The translations under genes were made by a program, and so were the position numbers. From Garcia nutans (Eukaryota; Streptophyta; Magnoliopsida; Malpighiales; Euphorbiaceae), in contig CANTUV010000035.1 of NCBI GenBank assembly GCA_947685225.1, positions 38,564,001 through 38,628,000 on the forward strand: DNA of 64,000 bases, in the 5' to 3' direction. This document shows, one piece after another, positions 36,123 to 48,063 of this stretch. Each line of letters opens with the position of its first letter. Position 1 is the first letter of the stretch. A model generated the notes under the pieces. That model saw only the letters and a list, made by a program, of their open reading frames with translations. It did not search any database and was not told where the DNA came from.

Positions 36123-36840
36123 GTGTTTTATGTAAGGATGCAGGTCTTAAGGCATGAGGGAGCTTATGATGTGAATGATAATTCCAAAATGGCAAGGCAG
36201 TTGGCAGAATTAACATGTCAACTTAAGATACTAAATGTAAGAGGAAGAGCACCTATGCCTAGTCAAGAAGTATGTCCAGCATGTGGCATTGCAGGACATA
36301 GTGCAAACATGTGTTCATTTAGTTTTGGACAATTACAAGTGGGGCAAGAGAAAGAATATGCCTTTGAAAGTTTCCAACATAGGGGTAGGAATGACCCATA
36401 TTCCAATCCTTATAATCCAAGTTAAAGAAACCACCCAAATTTTTCTTGAAAAAATCAGCAGCAAATTCCACCTTAATAATATTTTCAACCTTATTAAAGA
36501 GGTCCTTACTTTCAAGGAAAATTTTCAAATCAAGATCAACTCAAGAAACCCACATTGAAAGATAATTTGAATGCCTTTATTCAAATTAGCACACAAAATC
36601 AAGATCAACTCAAGAAATCCACATTGGAAGATAATTTGAATGTCTTTATTGAAATTAGCACACAAAATTAGGAAGTGAGCAATAAAAAGTTTGATTCTTT
36701 GGAGGTATCATTGAAGAAGGTGGAAACTCAAGTTGGGCAATTGGCAAATCAACTCCAAGCACACCAAAAAGTGAAATTTCCTAGCCAATTAGTGCAAGCC
36801 AATGTGATCACAATTTTAGGAGTGGAAAGGTAATATATAA
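36123..36840 (+). pseudogene. gag: Athila-like gag fragment
   Basis: A 100-residue open stretch contains a zinc knuckle, CPACGIAGHSANMC, and then NDPYSNPYNPS, matching the segment after the zinc knuckle in Athila gag. Reading on past the stop at ~36423, RNHPNFS and further on VETQVGQLANQL remain recognisable, with several stops. The N-terminal capsid part is missing. It is a decayed remnant. Confidence 0.75.
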
Positions 36841-37605
36841 CAAAGTTGGTGATTCCTTTGATGTAGGTACTAATCAAGAAGGAAATGGCAAGGAGATACA
36901 ACCCAACATAGAGAAACCAAGTCCATCAAAGGAGGAGGAGAATTTGGAGGCATCAACCTCACCAAAATTTCATAGGCCTCCCAATCCTTATAGGCTACCA
37001 ATTCCATTCCCAAGGAGATTAAAAGATGAGAAGCAAGATAAGTAACTTTTTGAAATCTATGACATGCCCTCCAAAGAAGGTGGTGAAGATAAGCTTGAGA
37101 TGGCCTTGACCTTGGAAGAAGAGCTTGAAATGTCCAATTTGAAAATTGAGGAGTGCAAGTTAATTTTAGATAGTGTGGTTGATGAGAGGGGACTTGATAT
37201 TGTTAAAGTGGATGAAGAAGAGATTCAACCAAACTTGGTTGAACTTAAAGAGATCTGAAAGCATTTGAAATATGTTTTTCTTGGGGAGAACAATATATAA
37301 CCAATGATAATCTCTTTTACTCTTGGTGGTGAGGAAGAGCAAAAAATGGATATAACCATATTGCAGAATGAAAAAGGTTTTTACCAAGTTCCTATAGCAA
37401 TGGAGGATCACCCCAAGACGACCTTCACATGTCCCTTTGGGACATTTTCTTTTCAAAGGATGCTATTTAAGGTTTGCAATACACCGGGTGCCTTTCGAAG
37501 TTGTATGCTATCTAGCTTTTCATACATGAGTGACAAATTCATTAAGGATGGAAGTAGCACTTTCCATCTCATATGGGAACAATGGAAATCAGGTTTCATC
37601 TGAAC
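36841..37605 (+). pseudogene. pol: Athila-like pol fragment (linker and start of RT)
   Basis: Successive frames give an acidic linker with QPNLVELKEI and HLKYVFLGENN, then from ~37365 ILQNEKGFYQVPIAMEDH and TTFTCPFGTFSFQRMLF, the RT fingers/palm region. The usual catalytic YxDD block, RNase H and integrase are absent, so a large deletion removed most of pol. Confidence 0.75.
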
Positions 37606-38944
37606 TCCTTCTCTTTTAATTTATGCATGTTCACATTGGGGACAATATGAATTTTTAAGTGCGGGGTGCAATTTTTAATTTTAACTTATCTTGTTTAAGT
37701 TTAGTAATATAATATTTTTCTTTTAATAAATCAATTTTGAAAAGTTCAATTGTTATAAGATGGTTGATAGATGACCTTTGAAATTTTTGAAGCATGAATT
37801 TGAGAATTGAATAGAATTGTGCTTATTGTTAATTTTAATGGTATTCTTTGCATCACTTTTAAACTTGTGAGGAATTTGAGCCTTTAAGTTGGATACCAAC
37901 TTATTATTCTTTTTGTGAGTATTCTTGATTGATATATTGCTAGAACTTACTTAGATATGCATTTCAAGATCACATGGGAATTTCAATTGTGCATTAATAT
38001 GATTAAGGCATCTAGGTATACCCATTTAGCTTAAAAAGCCAACCCTTTTATATGTCTTTAGTATGCCGACTTTGAGCCTATTTCATTTTTTCCCCATTTT
38101 TTCTTTTACCCGATAACATTAGCCTTGAAGTGTTTCATCCATTTCTTGTCCTTTCATTGGGAGCAAGAGCATTTGAAGAATTTAGTAATTGAAGTTGTTG
38201 TGCCAATTAAAGTGTGTGGTTAATTTTTGTAGGTTGAAAGTTGCAAATAAACACTTTGTAATTATTGTATTTCTTTATTAGATCTTCTTCTTCCTTATGT
38301 TATTGTTATAGTAAGTCTAAAAATAAGAATCAATTCAAATTCTATTTTGTTTGGATTCCTAAAAAAAGAAAAAAAAATTATTATTAATTATTGTTCTTAT
38401 GGCTAAAGTTGGAATAAGCTTGGGTATGATCTTTGCAATAAAATAAGAGGATTCCAATAAATGGTATTTTAGAGTCAAGTGCGAGAGTAGAGGTTGCCTT
38501 AAGATTGTTGGGTTATACGTATGATATGTTACTTCATTCTTGAAATGCTCTCGAACTTAATGAATAAGCTCACATTTCTAAACATCATACCTTTAACTTA
38601 GCCCCATTACAACTAAAGAAAAGACCTTATGATTGATGCTTGAATGTAATTAAGTGGTAGAGATTTGATTGATAAGCAAGCCTATGGAGATATTCATTCA
38701 TTGAATGTTGAGAGCGAAAATACTACCTAATTAAATACTTAAGAGATTTTTGTGAGGGAGTGACAATTTATGGTATGCATGGATAGGCTATTGAATTGCT
38801 TGAGTACAGATTTTTCTTGATTTGATAATGATTATGGATATTATAAGAAGGGAATTCTTGATGTTATCTTATAATGCTTGAGCTTGATTTTGTTTTGTTT
38901 ATAACTTTGCTTGGGGACAAACAAAGAATTAAGTGTGGGGTAAT
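37606..38944 (+). other. Athila-like 3' internal region, non-coding
   Basis: Two PPT-like sites are seen: GGGGACAATATG ... AAGTGCGGGG at ~37635-37665, and GGGGACAAACAAAG ... AAGTGTGGGG before the 3' LTR. No ORF of note lies between them. Confidence 0.55.
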
Positions 38945-41035
38945 TGTTATGATCATTTTTATATGTGTTTTTAAGATAATTTTATTTGCTTTTTATTTAT
39001 TTTTCTAATATGTGTGTTCAAGTTTACTTGAAGTTTGATGATCTAGATGAACATGTGCAAAATAGAGCTAAATCCACTTAATGAAGTTATTTTGGAAGGA
39101 AAAACATTAAACACAACAAAGATGGTTCAAGCTTGGCTGTATCCTCCATTAAAAGAATTAAAAATTTTAGGCAATACTGGACACACTCACATGTCTTGGC
39201 CATGTCCTTACGTGTGCCAACATGTCTTGGCCATGTCCTTGGGTGTGTCAACATGTCTTAGCTGTGTCCCAACATATCTTGGCCGTGTCACATGTCACTT
39301 TAATAAGAAAAGAAAGAAAGAAAGGCAAAAGCAGACACATGCAAGTGTCTTGGCCGTGCCACTGGCACACCCACTGCCTTGGTCGTGTCACTAGGTGTGT
39401 CACTCAGACAAACCCACCATCTTGGCAGTGTCACTGGCCATGTCCCTCATCAAAGAAAGGAGAAATTTGATAGCTTGCGACACACCCACATGTCTTGGCC
39501 GTGTCACTGGGTGTGTCACTCAGACACACCCACCGTCTTAGCTGTGTCACTGGGTATGTCACTCAAACACACCCACCTTCTTAGCCGTTTCACTGGGTGT
39601 GTCACCCTCAGAAGAAGCATACATTGAAAAGGCAGTGAAGGACACATGCAAATGACTTGGTCGTGTCCAAGGAAAAATTAATAGATATGGCCAAGTCACC
39701 CTTGTCTTGGCTGTGTCCTTGCTTGATTTGCTTTAATCATTTACATGGGTTGAGAGAAAAGATGGGAGACAACATTAATTTTCTTTTAAAATGAAATAAT
39801 AAAAGAAGTAAAATGGACTTATTTTATGGAAGGAAAGATTTAGAAAAATGAAAAAGAGGGGACAAATGGTAGTGAGGTGAGTTGGAAAAGCTTTTCTTTT
39901 TGTTTCAAGAATTAAAATAATGGGAAAGGGTCTGGAGAAATACACGTGAAAACCCATTCGAAGACCATTCTCCATCTTCATCTTCTTGTTCTTGGTTTTT
40001 TAGAAGACACCATTCTTATTACCTTCATCTTTATCTTCCATTCCATTTTTTCATAAACAAGACTTTAAAATTTTCTTTGGAATTGTGTGTGGGTGAACAA
40101 GCTCTAGAGATGTTTAAGTTTGGGGAAGCTTGATTGAAGGGTTGGAAGCTTGAGAAAGTTTTCATTTCATCTTTCAAGAGTAGAACCATCTATTCAAGAG
40201 GGCTTGGAAGTTCTTCATCATATTCAAGTGCAGCTAGGAGGAAGAACAAAAAATTCAACTCTTGGCATCTTCAAGGGGATTTTCACATTCTCTCATTTAA
40301 TTTATTTCTAGATTATTATTGTTTTGTTATGAACATTAATATTTCAATGGATAATTGTGATTTGATTTATATTGAGATGATTGTTTATTTTAAATTGATG
40401 GTGAGCTAAATTACTCATGCCTAGGGTTGTAGTAAATTTGATTAAATGGCTTAATTTAATTATTTCCATTAATATACGTTGTTATTAGTTGATTGTATTA
40501 GATTGAATGTTAGGTTGATAAATTAGCTACCTATTGATCTCTTAATATTGAATGATAGATCGAGAGGTGAAATTTGATATCGGAACTATATAATCAACTA
40601 CCCTAAGAAAGAATTAGAAATATAAGTTCTAGGGCTCTATTAATTTGAAAATTCAAAATAATTGGTTGTTGTTAATTCATGAATGTGAGAACTAATAAAT
40701 TCAGACTTGCTAATTAATCACAAGGAAGAAATTAAACTACAAGGTTATATTAATTGATAATTTGAGATTTAAGCTTTGGTTAAATTGATCTACAACCCTA
40801 GGTACTATTCCAAGAATTTGGATTAATCTTGCAAAAGCACTACTTGTTTGCTTTTAAAATTTAATACATTCCACCATTTCAACAACATACACTTGAATAT
40901 TTAATAAGTTGCTTTAAATCAAATTATTAAGAACAACACTTTCCTTGTGAGACGACCTTGGGGAGATTACCATTGCTATAACAACCTCATATACTTGCGA
41001 GTATCGCTTTTAGTAGCGTTAAGTAAAGCGCAACA
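38945..41035 (+). repeat. Athila-like 3' LTR, 2091 bp
   Basis: Begins TGTTATGATC and ends GCGCAACA. It aligns with the 5' LTR throughout with many substitutions and small indels, indicating an older insertion than the Copia. Confidence 0.85.
39180..39720. repeat. GTGTC-rich minisatellite in the Athila-like 3' LTR
   Basis: Same family of units as at 34200-34720. The clearest unit includes GTGTCACTGGGTGTGT at 39501-39516. Confidence 0.85.
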
Positions 41036-41040
41036 GCTGT

Positions 41041-42256
41041 ATCATGATATTTCATAATATAATATGCAATTCCACTTTACTTCACATTTATCATTCTCTT
41101 TGTTCATCACATCAACACATACACAAGCATTGGGCCCAACTAACCTTATTCAAATCCCAGAGTTATTATTTTGGTTTATTTTGACACCCAGTGTCTAGCC
41201 GAAGACAAGTGACGCCTAACGTCTAGCACCAAAGATAAATAATGAGAATAATCTCATAGACATGCGACTATGCAGAACTCTAGAAATTGAATAATATAAT
41301 AAGCAACATACAAATAGTAAATATTTTTCATAATCAATTTTCCTTATCTCATTGCCTCTTTTCTCAATTTTCTCATTCATCACAATGCCAAATCACTTCA
41401 ATTCTTTATATCTCATCACTTTATCACAATGTATGCCATTTTACATTATAATCATATTACCCAAATATTTTTGGATTATTTTCACATAATTCACATAAAC
41501 CATATTTCATTCATTTTAGCTATTAATAATGACTTTTGACAATGTACATAATGCATACTCATCAATTTACATGTCATATCACAATGTATATGAATATTTA
41601 AATAGTCAAGTAGTTTAACACATTTTCTATCCAAAATGTGTTAAGCCACATAAAATGCAAATACCTTTAAATTATCAAAATTATGTACGTACCTTAATTT
41701 AATACTCAAACCCAAGCTAAAGTCACTCTTTATCCTTCACTTCCAAATGCTCTTCAATACTAGGGTTGGGCAAAATGCTTCCAGTTAATGCCAATTAGAG
41801 AAGAAATCATTAAAACTCCACTTAATTCCTTGAAATCCCTTCAATTCTTGGTGCTTGGAAGAAGAAGAAACCTTGTTTGCTCTCTAATGGAGGTTCGACC
41901 ACGCTTTGAAGAAGAAAAAGATGTGAATTTTTTTATATTTTCTCTTTCTTTTTCCTTTAATTTAAGACCATATATATAATATTTTAATATTTTTATTATT
42001 TATTTATTTTAAAAATGATAATTTTTATCTTTCATTCATAAATAATTTATTTTTAAATAATTTAATTAATTTTAATTTTACAAAGTATATTTACAGTTTT
42101 GCCATTGACCATTGACTTTCTTCTAATGTTGACTTTTGTATTTGTTATATATATTTCATATATATTTCACATATACACTTTACTTTCTCACTTATAATCC
42201 TTCAATTTTTTCATTTAAATTATTAATTTAATTTTTATAAATTCACTGATATTACA
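41041..42256 (-). repeat. Tekay 3' LTR, inner part
   Basis: Continues the LTR match to 48770-50027 after the nested element, ending ACTGATATTACA next to the polypurine tract. Confidence 0.85.
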
Positions 42257-44924
42257 ATTCTCTCCCCCTTAAATAATTTTATCATCGAAATTACCTATCA
42301 CAATAAATAAATACTATTAACACCAATACCAATTTCAACTCTCCCTCTTATGGATATTTTTATTTAACTTATAAGATTTTAGATTCCTCCCCTTTGCTTA
42401 AAAATTCAATATTATATACCTTTTGCAGGCAGTCTCCTCATAATTTACTAACTTTTTCTTCATATCTTATCATATTTTCACAACACACTTTTCAGCACTT
42501 TTAATGGTTAATAATTATTACTTCTTACTCTAAAAACTTAAAATTCATAAAATTCATAACATCAGTAAACTTATCCAATACGCTAATTTAACATTAATCT
42601 TATCAAAGATTAATCTATACATAGCAATAATTTCATGTATAAAGTCTTTACCATTATTCATCTTCAAAATATTCTAATTTTCTTACATCACATAAATTTT
42701 CTGAGAAATTCTAATATCTTTTTGTTTGCCACCAATATAGGCTCATCTTTTAAATTTTAATAATTACATAACTTTATAATTTTAAAAAAATTTCAAGATA
42801 CATTTTTCACCAAAAACTTTGTTATTTACTTGTACTATCCAATCTCTTTATGCTTTTAACTCAATCCTTAAAAAATTATTTTCCTCAATACTCATGATAA
42901 CATAATATTACTAGGTTTTCTTTTTTACAAATAATATTTTCTTTTTCTTTTTTTTAATCATTTACAATAAATATGATTTAACTTATCCACATTTCTATTT
43001 ATCTGTATTTAACCAGTTATATTAAGTCACCAAATGCTGGTATTATCAAATACATAATTGATACATAATATGCATATTTAAACTTTATTTATAATTATAT
43101 ACAAGTTAAGTAACCTTTGTCTATTCCTCCAATAAATTTACCCACTCTATATATTCAAATACATTTATCAAATGTCTCACCAAGCCTTTGCTTTTATCAA
43201 AATTTCTCAATTTAATGAGTTAATCTTGCATTAATTTCAGTGGTAAATCTCATTACACAATAAAATCAAGATCTAAATATCTTTCTTTTAACTTTAATAT
43301 TAATATAACATACTAATTTTGATCTTCAGCATATTCCTGTTACATATAATCACTTCTTTCTTTTATCTGTTACTAATTAATATATTTTAGCTTCCTAAAT
43401 ACTCCTATATATAATTTATAAAATCACTTAATTTACAAATTAATATTGCTATTAGGTACACCATAGGTATACAATATATATATATATATATATATATTAT
43501 TTTCAATGTTTAATTCTATCATTAAGTTATTTCTACTCTTCTCTTCTTTATTTTCTTTATCTCCTTTTTTAGACAATTTTAAGTCACTAATAGTTTATTA
43601 TTCTATCAATATTCTTTCTTTGATTTTCAAATGTCTTGTTTATTTATTATATATTTTTTCTAAAGGAAAACAATCCATAATTTAATAATTATATATTATC
43701 ATCATTTATTATGTAATAAATTAATCCCATTCTAATCTTAGAATCCATTTACCAATAATTATAAATTATACCAAAATTTATTCAACAATTTTTTTTTATC
43801 AATTTCTCCTACTTAAATCAAATAAATAATGTCCAACTCTCTAAAAATTACAATCAATTTCAAGTTTAAACTTTCATAAGCAAACCAATAAGCTTATATC
43901 GATATACTTACATTAGGTTTCATTCAATTTAAATACTAATTTTTCTTATTAAATTTAGTCTTTTACACTTCAAGTTTCATTTAATAGTACTTATCTTTTC
44001 CTTAAATAATATTTCAACATTCACTAGTCACATACACTTATCACCTACCCATACAATTTATCAATAATTTTCTCAAATTTCCTATCTTCCTAAATTTGGC
44101 CAATCAATAGAGTAACCCTTCTTCAATATCTTATAACAACCTTCCCTCAACTAATTCACTACTAATTTGTTCATGTCAACCAAGAAAATAATTCCTTATA
44201 CTCTAAAATCACAATTACATTTAATTTTAATTAAAATTATTATTATTTATTATTTTTCCATAAGTAAATCAATGAAGGAAAATTTGAAAAATAACTACTC
44301 ACTTCAATTAAACTGAACATTAACCTTTCTATTAAACATTGGTTATTCCACCATAATTTTCATTTACTTACTCTAGTATTATATTATTTTTTTTTTGCAA
44401 ATTCAAGAATATAAATACTTTAACAATACAGATAACAACCGGTACCATACTTGACTTATGATTCTTTTGAATCAAAACCATCAGTTACATTTCAATCACT
44501 CTATAAATAAATTATTAAGAAGCACCACCAAATCCTCTATATTATACAATCTAGATTAAGTTTCATCTATCAAACACACCTGGGTTAGAAAAATATTACA
44601 GCCCATGTGATTTGAACCTCTACTGCCATTCCCATATAAAATTCATAGACAAGGTCGTATTAATTTAGTTGACTAGCCCGTGTATAATAAATCTCTTCTA
44701 TCTTAAATAAATTATTTCACCAATTCACATCACACCCATGTTTTCTGTATATACACACTCATGTGAATCCAATCATCTCTATTTTCATCTTATTTGCCAA
44801 CACAATATATAAATTTTACACTCCTAACAGGTATTTACTTAGTCTCACTTCAATTTTTTTTATTTCTCTTTTAAACACCCATGTAGGCATAAAAAAGTTA
44901 TAGATCTATTAATTTATATACCAC

Positions 44925-44956
<32 letters not shown>

Positions 44957-45754
44957 CGATCCTCAACCGGATAAATCAATAAGTCAATATTATACTCACT
45001 CATTGAATTAAATAGTTAATATCAACTTTCCCAAATTACAATCAAATTCAAACCCCAATTTTCATTAATCTCAATATTGGACTTTTCTGTCTCAATTTTT
45101 TTTTTCAAACTATTTCAAATCATTGTCTAATCATCATTTTATCATCTTCCCTACCTCATTTATCAAACATACCTATTCCTTAAAATGTTATAATACTATA
45201 TTAGTCACATATAATTAATATTGATCCCTCATCTAGCTACACATCCATTTTGTACTCCACTTACGTATGTCAATATATTTTTTTCTCAACTCCTCCCCAC
45301 TTCTATGTCTTATCACCAATTAAATTGGTCACACAACAATCTTCGAACCATTTCGCTAATGATTACAAATATTCTCAAAATTTCCTTAACATATCACCAT
45401 TAATTCCATCCATCTAAATCAAATGAATAGTATTTAATATACCAACATATTAATTAAATTAAATTTTAAATTTTTACAAAAAAATCAACAAGATATAATC
45501 CAATACATTCATATTAAAATAAATATCACTCTTCACCTACCTTCAATTCTCATTCAATGACTCTTTTCTTTCTCTTCCTATAAACCCTTATTTTTTGACC
45601 AAGTCCAGTCTAAAATTTTAAAACAGTCCGAAATAATTTTTATAATATTTATTATTTAATATATTAAAAAGAAAAAAAAGAAAAAAACAATTTTAAATAT
45701 TTATTTTTAATAATAAAAATAAATATAAAATAAAAAAATAAAAATCGGACTAAT

Positions 45755-45935
45755 GGGCGAACGACGTGTTATAGCGCTGCCGCGGGGCAAGCAATTCGCC
45801 GCAGGCCTGGGCTTGTGGTGAATTGTTTCCTAGCAATTCGCCGCAGGCCCCACACCCAGCCTCGTTGCCTCGCATGCCAATCATCGCAGCAGCCCGCGAG
45901 CCCAATGCCCAGCAGGCCTAATCCTTCGCATGCTG
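45755..45935 (+). repeat. GC-rich island with a repeated AATTCGCCGCAGGCC
   Basis: GCAATTCGCCGCAGGCC occurs at 45791 and ~45833 (spacing 42). The island is followed by a TATA box ~100 bp on. The 30990-31090 region has CpG-poor versions of the same motif (CAATTCACC). Confidence 0.7.
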
Positions 45936-46700
45936 CTGATTTTGCCGAAACCTGATTTTACTCGATTTTTTTATTTTCCTAAACAGTTTATATTTCCTCA
46001 TCAAAAACAATATAAGGTTTTTTTTGTTTTCCTATAAATAACACATTTATAAGATTGAAAAAGGACTTTTGCAATTATTGAGAACTGGGGACTTTTGGGA
46101 AGAGGATTTTCGGGGACTTTAACTTAGAACGACAGGGACTTTCTTTTAAAATTGGAAAAAGCAACAAAGATGAGAGACAATCCATAATCAAGGCAGCAAG
46201 CAGTGTTGTCTTGGTGTTAGCTCATCCAGAATTTTATTCAACAATTTTGGTGGAGCCTTCAAACGTAGGTAAGTTAATCTAAATTTAGTTTATTAAATAA
46301 ATAATCATCTTCACTTTTCAAATTATCATCACAAGGTATTGATTATATAATTCCTTTTTTATTTATTGCATACAGTAGCTTAGATTTAAATTTTAGTCAA
46401 AAGTATAATCATCAAAACTTTAATCCATTTTCTTAAACCCTAATCAGTTCTTAAAATCTCAAATCCTAAATTCTATTTTCTTAAAACCTAAAATCTTAAT
46501 TAATTCTTTTTTTTTCTCAAATGATACAGTAGCTTAATATTTTGAAAATAATAATAATAATGATATTAGTTTTGTAAATCTAAACCTACAAAATCCTAAT
46601 TTCATTCAAGAAACCCTAATTCAAGATGTAAACCTTTAATTTATATTTTTATTGCTTTATTTAGTCTTAGATTTGATTTTGTAGTTTATTTAATCTATGA

Positions 46701-47076
46701 TGATCGATTTATTTGATTTTGATGTTTGATTTTTTTAATTTATCATGGATGAATATTTTCTTGATTATTATTTGTTTATTAAAATTGTAAGAGGTATGTT
46801 TCCATGATTGGGTACCTCATTAATTAAGCTTCATGTAATTTAAATTATTTTAATATTTTGGAATTAGTAAATTAATTTAAATATTAAATGATCGATTTAT
46901 TTGATTTTGATGTTTGATTTATTTAATTTATCATGGATGAATATTTTCTTGATTATTATTTGTTTATTAAAATTGTAAGAGGTATGTTTCCATGATTGGG
47001 TACCTCATTAATTAAGCTTCATGTAATTTAAATTATTTTAATATTTTGGAATTAGTAAATTAATTTAATTGTTAAA
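46701..47076 (+). repeat. 188-bp tandem duplication
   Basis: Copies begin TGATCGATTTATTTGATTTT at 46701 and 46889, and the third repeat start (TGATCG) is at 47077, where the sequence then changes. Copies are almost identical, so the duplication is recent relative to its host element. Confidence 0.92.
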
Positions 47077-48043
47077 TGATCGGGTTTAAGCCCGCGTTCT
47101 CTAAGGCCTTAAGCCTAACAGTGCCAAAGTCACAAGAACCATTCCACGTGGGAGTGGGGGCGAAAATCCCTGCTCACACTTCCCTCCAATCCTTTGTTTA
47201 TACATATCTTAACTATATAGTACTATAATCTATATTACATTTAACTTTATACATAACTCATTTAAACCAACATTATCTCATGTATATGTATATATATAAT
47301 AGTTATCTAAATTTGTATACATTTCTGCCCATAAGTAAATAATTCACGCTTCAATTCTCCAAATAATGATTAGATATATATATATATATATTCCACTTTA
47401 TTCTTCCTTCAATTACAGTTTCTTTTCTCTTGCATTCTCAGATTCTTAAATAGGTACACCTTAATAATATAAATTAATAATTTCCATTACAATTAATATC
47501 AACTTTAAATTTAATCCATTTAAACCACAATTAACAAATAGTTCATCATTCCTTTTTTCTAACTTATATATCTTAAACAACCATTTAGCTCCAAAAGCAC
47601 ATTCCACCTCAAATCGATTAATTAATACTCCACATATCATTCAAATCATGTACAAATCAAGTTAAAGAATTTTACTTTCTTATTTATCAAATCTTTCACA
47701 ATCCCAAAATATTAAGTGCTGCTAATTACACTTAATAATATAACTATCATTAAATGTTAAAGTACTGATATACACAATAGAATAAACATTTATCCCAAAG
47801 TTCCTCTTTACATTACTTATGTTCTCATGACTCATTTTATCATTTCACTACAATATTGCCAAGTGATCATCTCAATTCATGATCACTATTTCCTTCCATT
47901 TCATTTATCACTCTTTCCACAATTGCCACATCAGAGACCAGTTTAAGTGTCAATGCATATGCATGTAAAATAATTCAAACCACATTTTAAAATTTCTCCT
48001 TACTCTCTTTCAAAGCCCACCTAGGTCGAGAACTTCAAATCTA

Positions 48044-48056
48044 GACTTTGATACCA
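48044..48056 (-). other. Primer binding site of the Tekay-like element
   Basis: On the - strand TGGTATCAAAGTC starts 7 bp inside the 5' LTR. It resembles the initiator-Met site with an A for G. Confidence 0.75.
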
Positions 48057-48063
48057 AAATAAA

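Larger units (their letters stand above)
33973..41035 (+). mobile_element. Athila-like Ty3/Gypsy element nested in the Tekay LTR, 7063 bp
   Basis: LTRs at 33973-36029 and 38945-41035, with flanking GTTGT (33968-33972) and GCTGT (41036-41040), a target duplication with one change. A PBS of Athila type, TGGCACCGTTGCTGG, starts at 36036, and a PPT (AAGTGTGGGG) lies just before 38945. The internal region is only 2.9 kb and holds broken pieces of gag and pol, so it is a deleted non-autonomous copy. The left LTR's first base reads C instead of T. Confidence 0.85.
42257..48063 (-). mobile_element. Tekay internal region, degenerate, with an inserted LTR-like block
   Basis: 42257-45650 is extremely AT-rich with very few G on the + strand, and I find no gag, protease, RT, integrase or chromodomain fragment. 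45740-47190 is a different block, with a GC island, a TATA box (CCTATAAATAAC at ~46030), a leader and a 188-bp tandem duplication; it resembles 29540-31100 in inverted orientation. 47195-48040 is AT-rich text up to the primer site. Confidence 0.5.
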
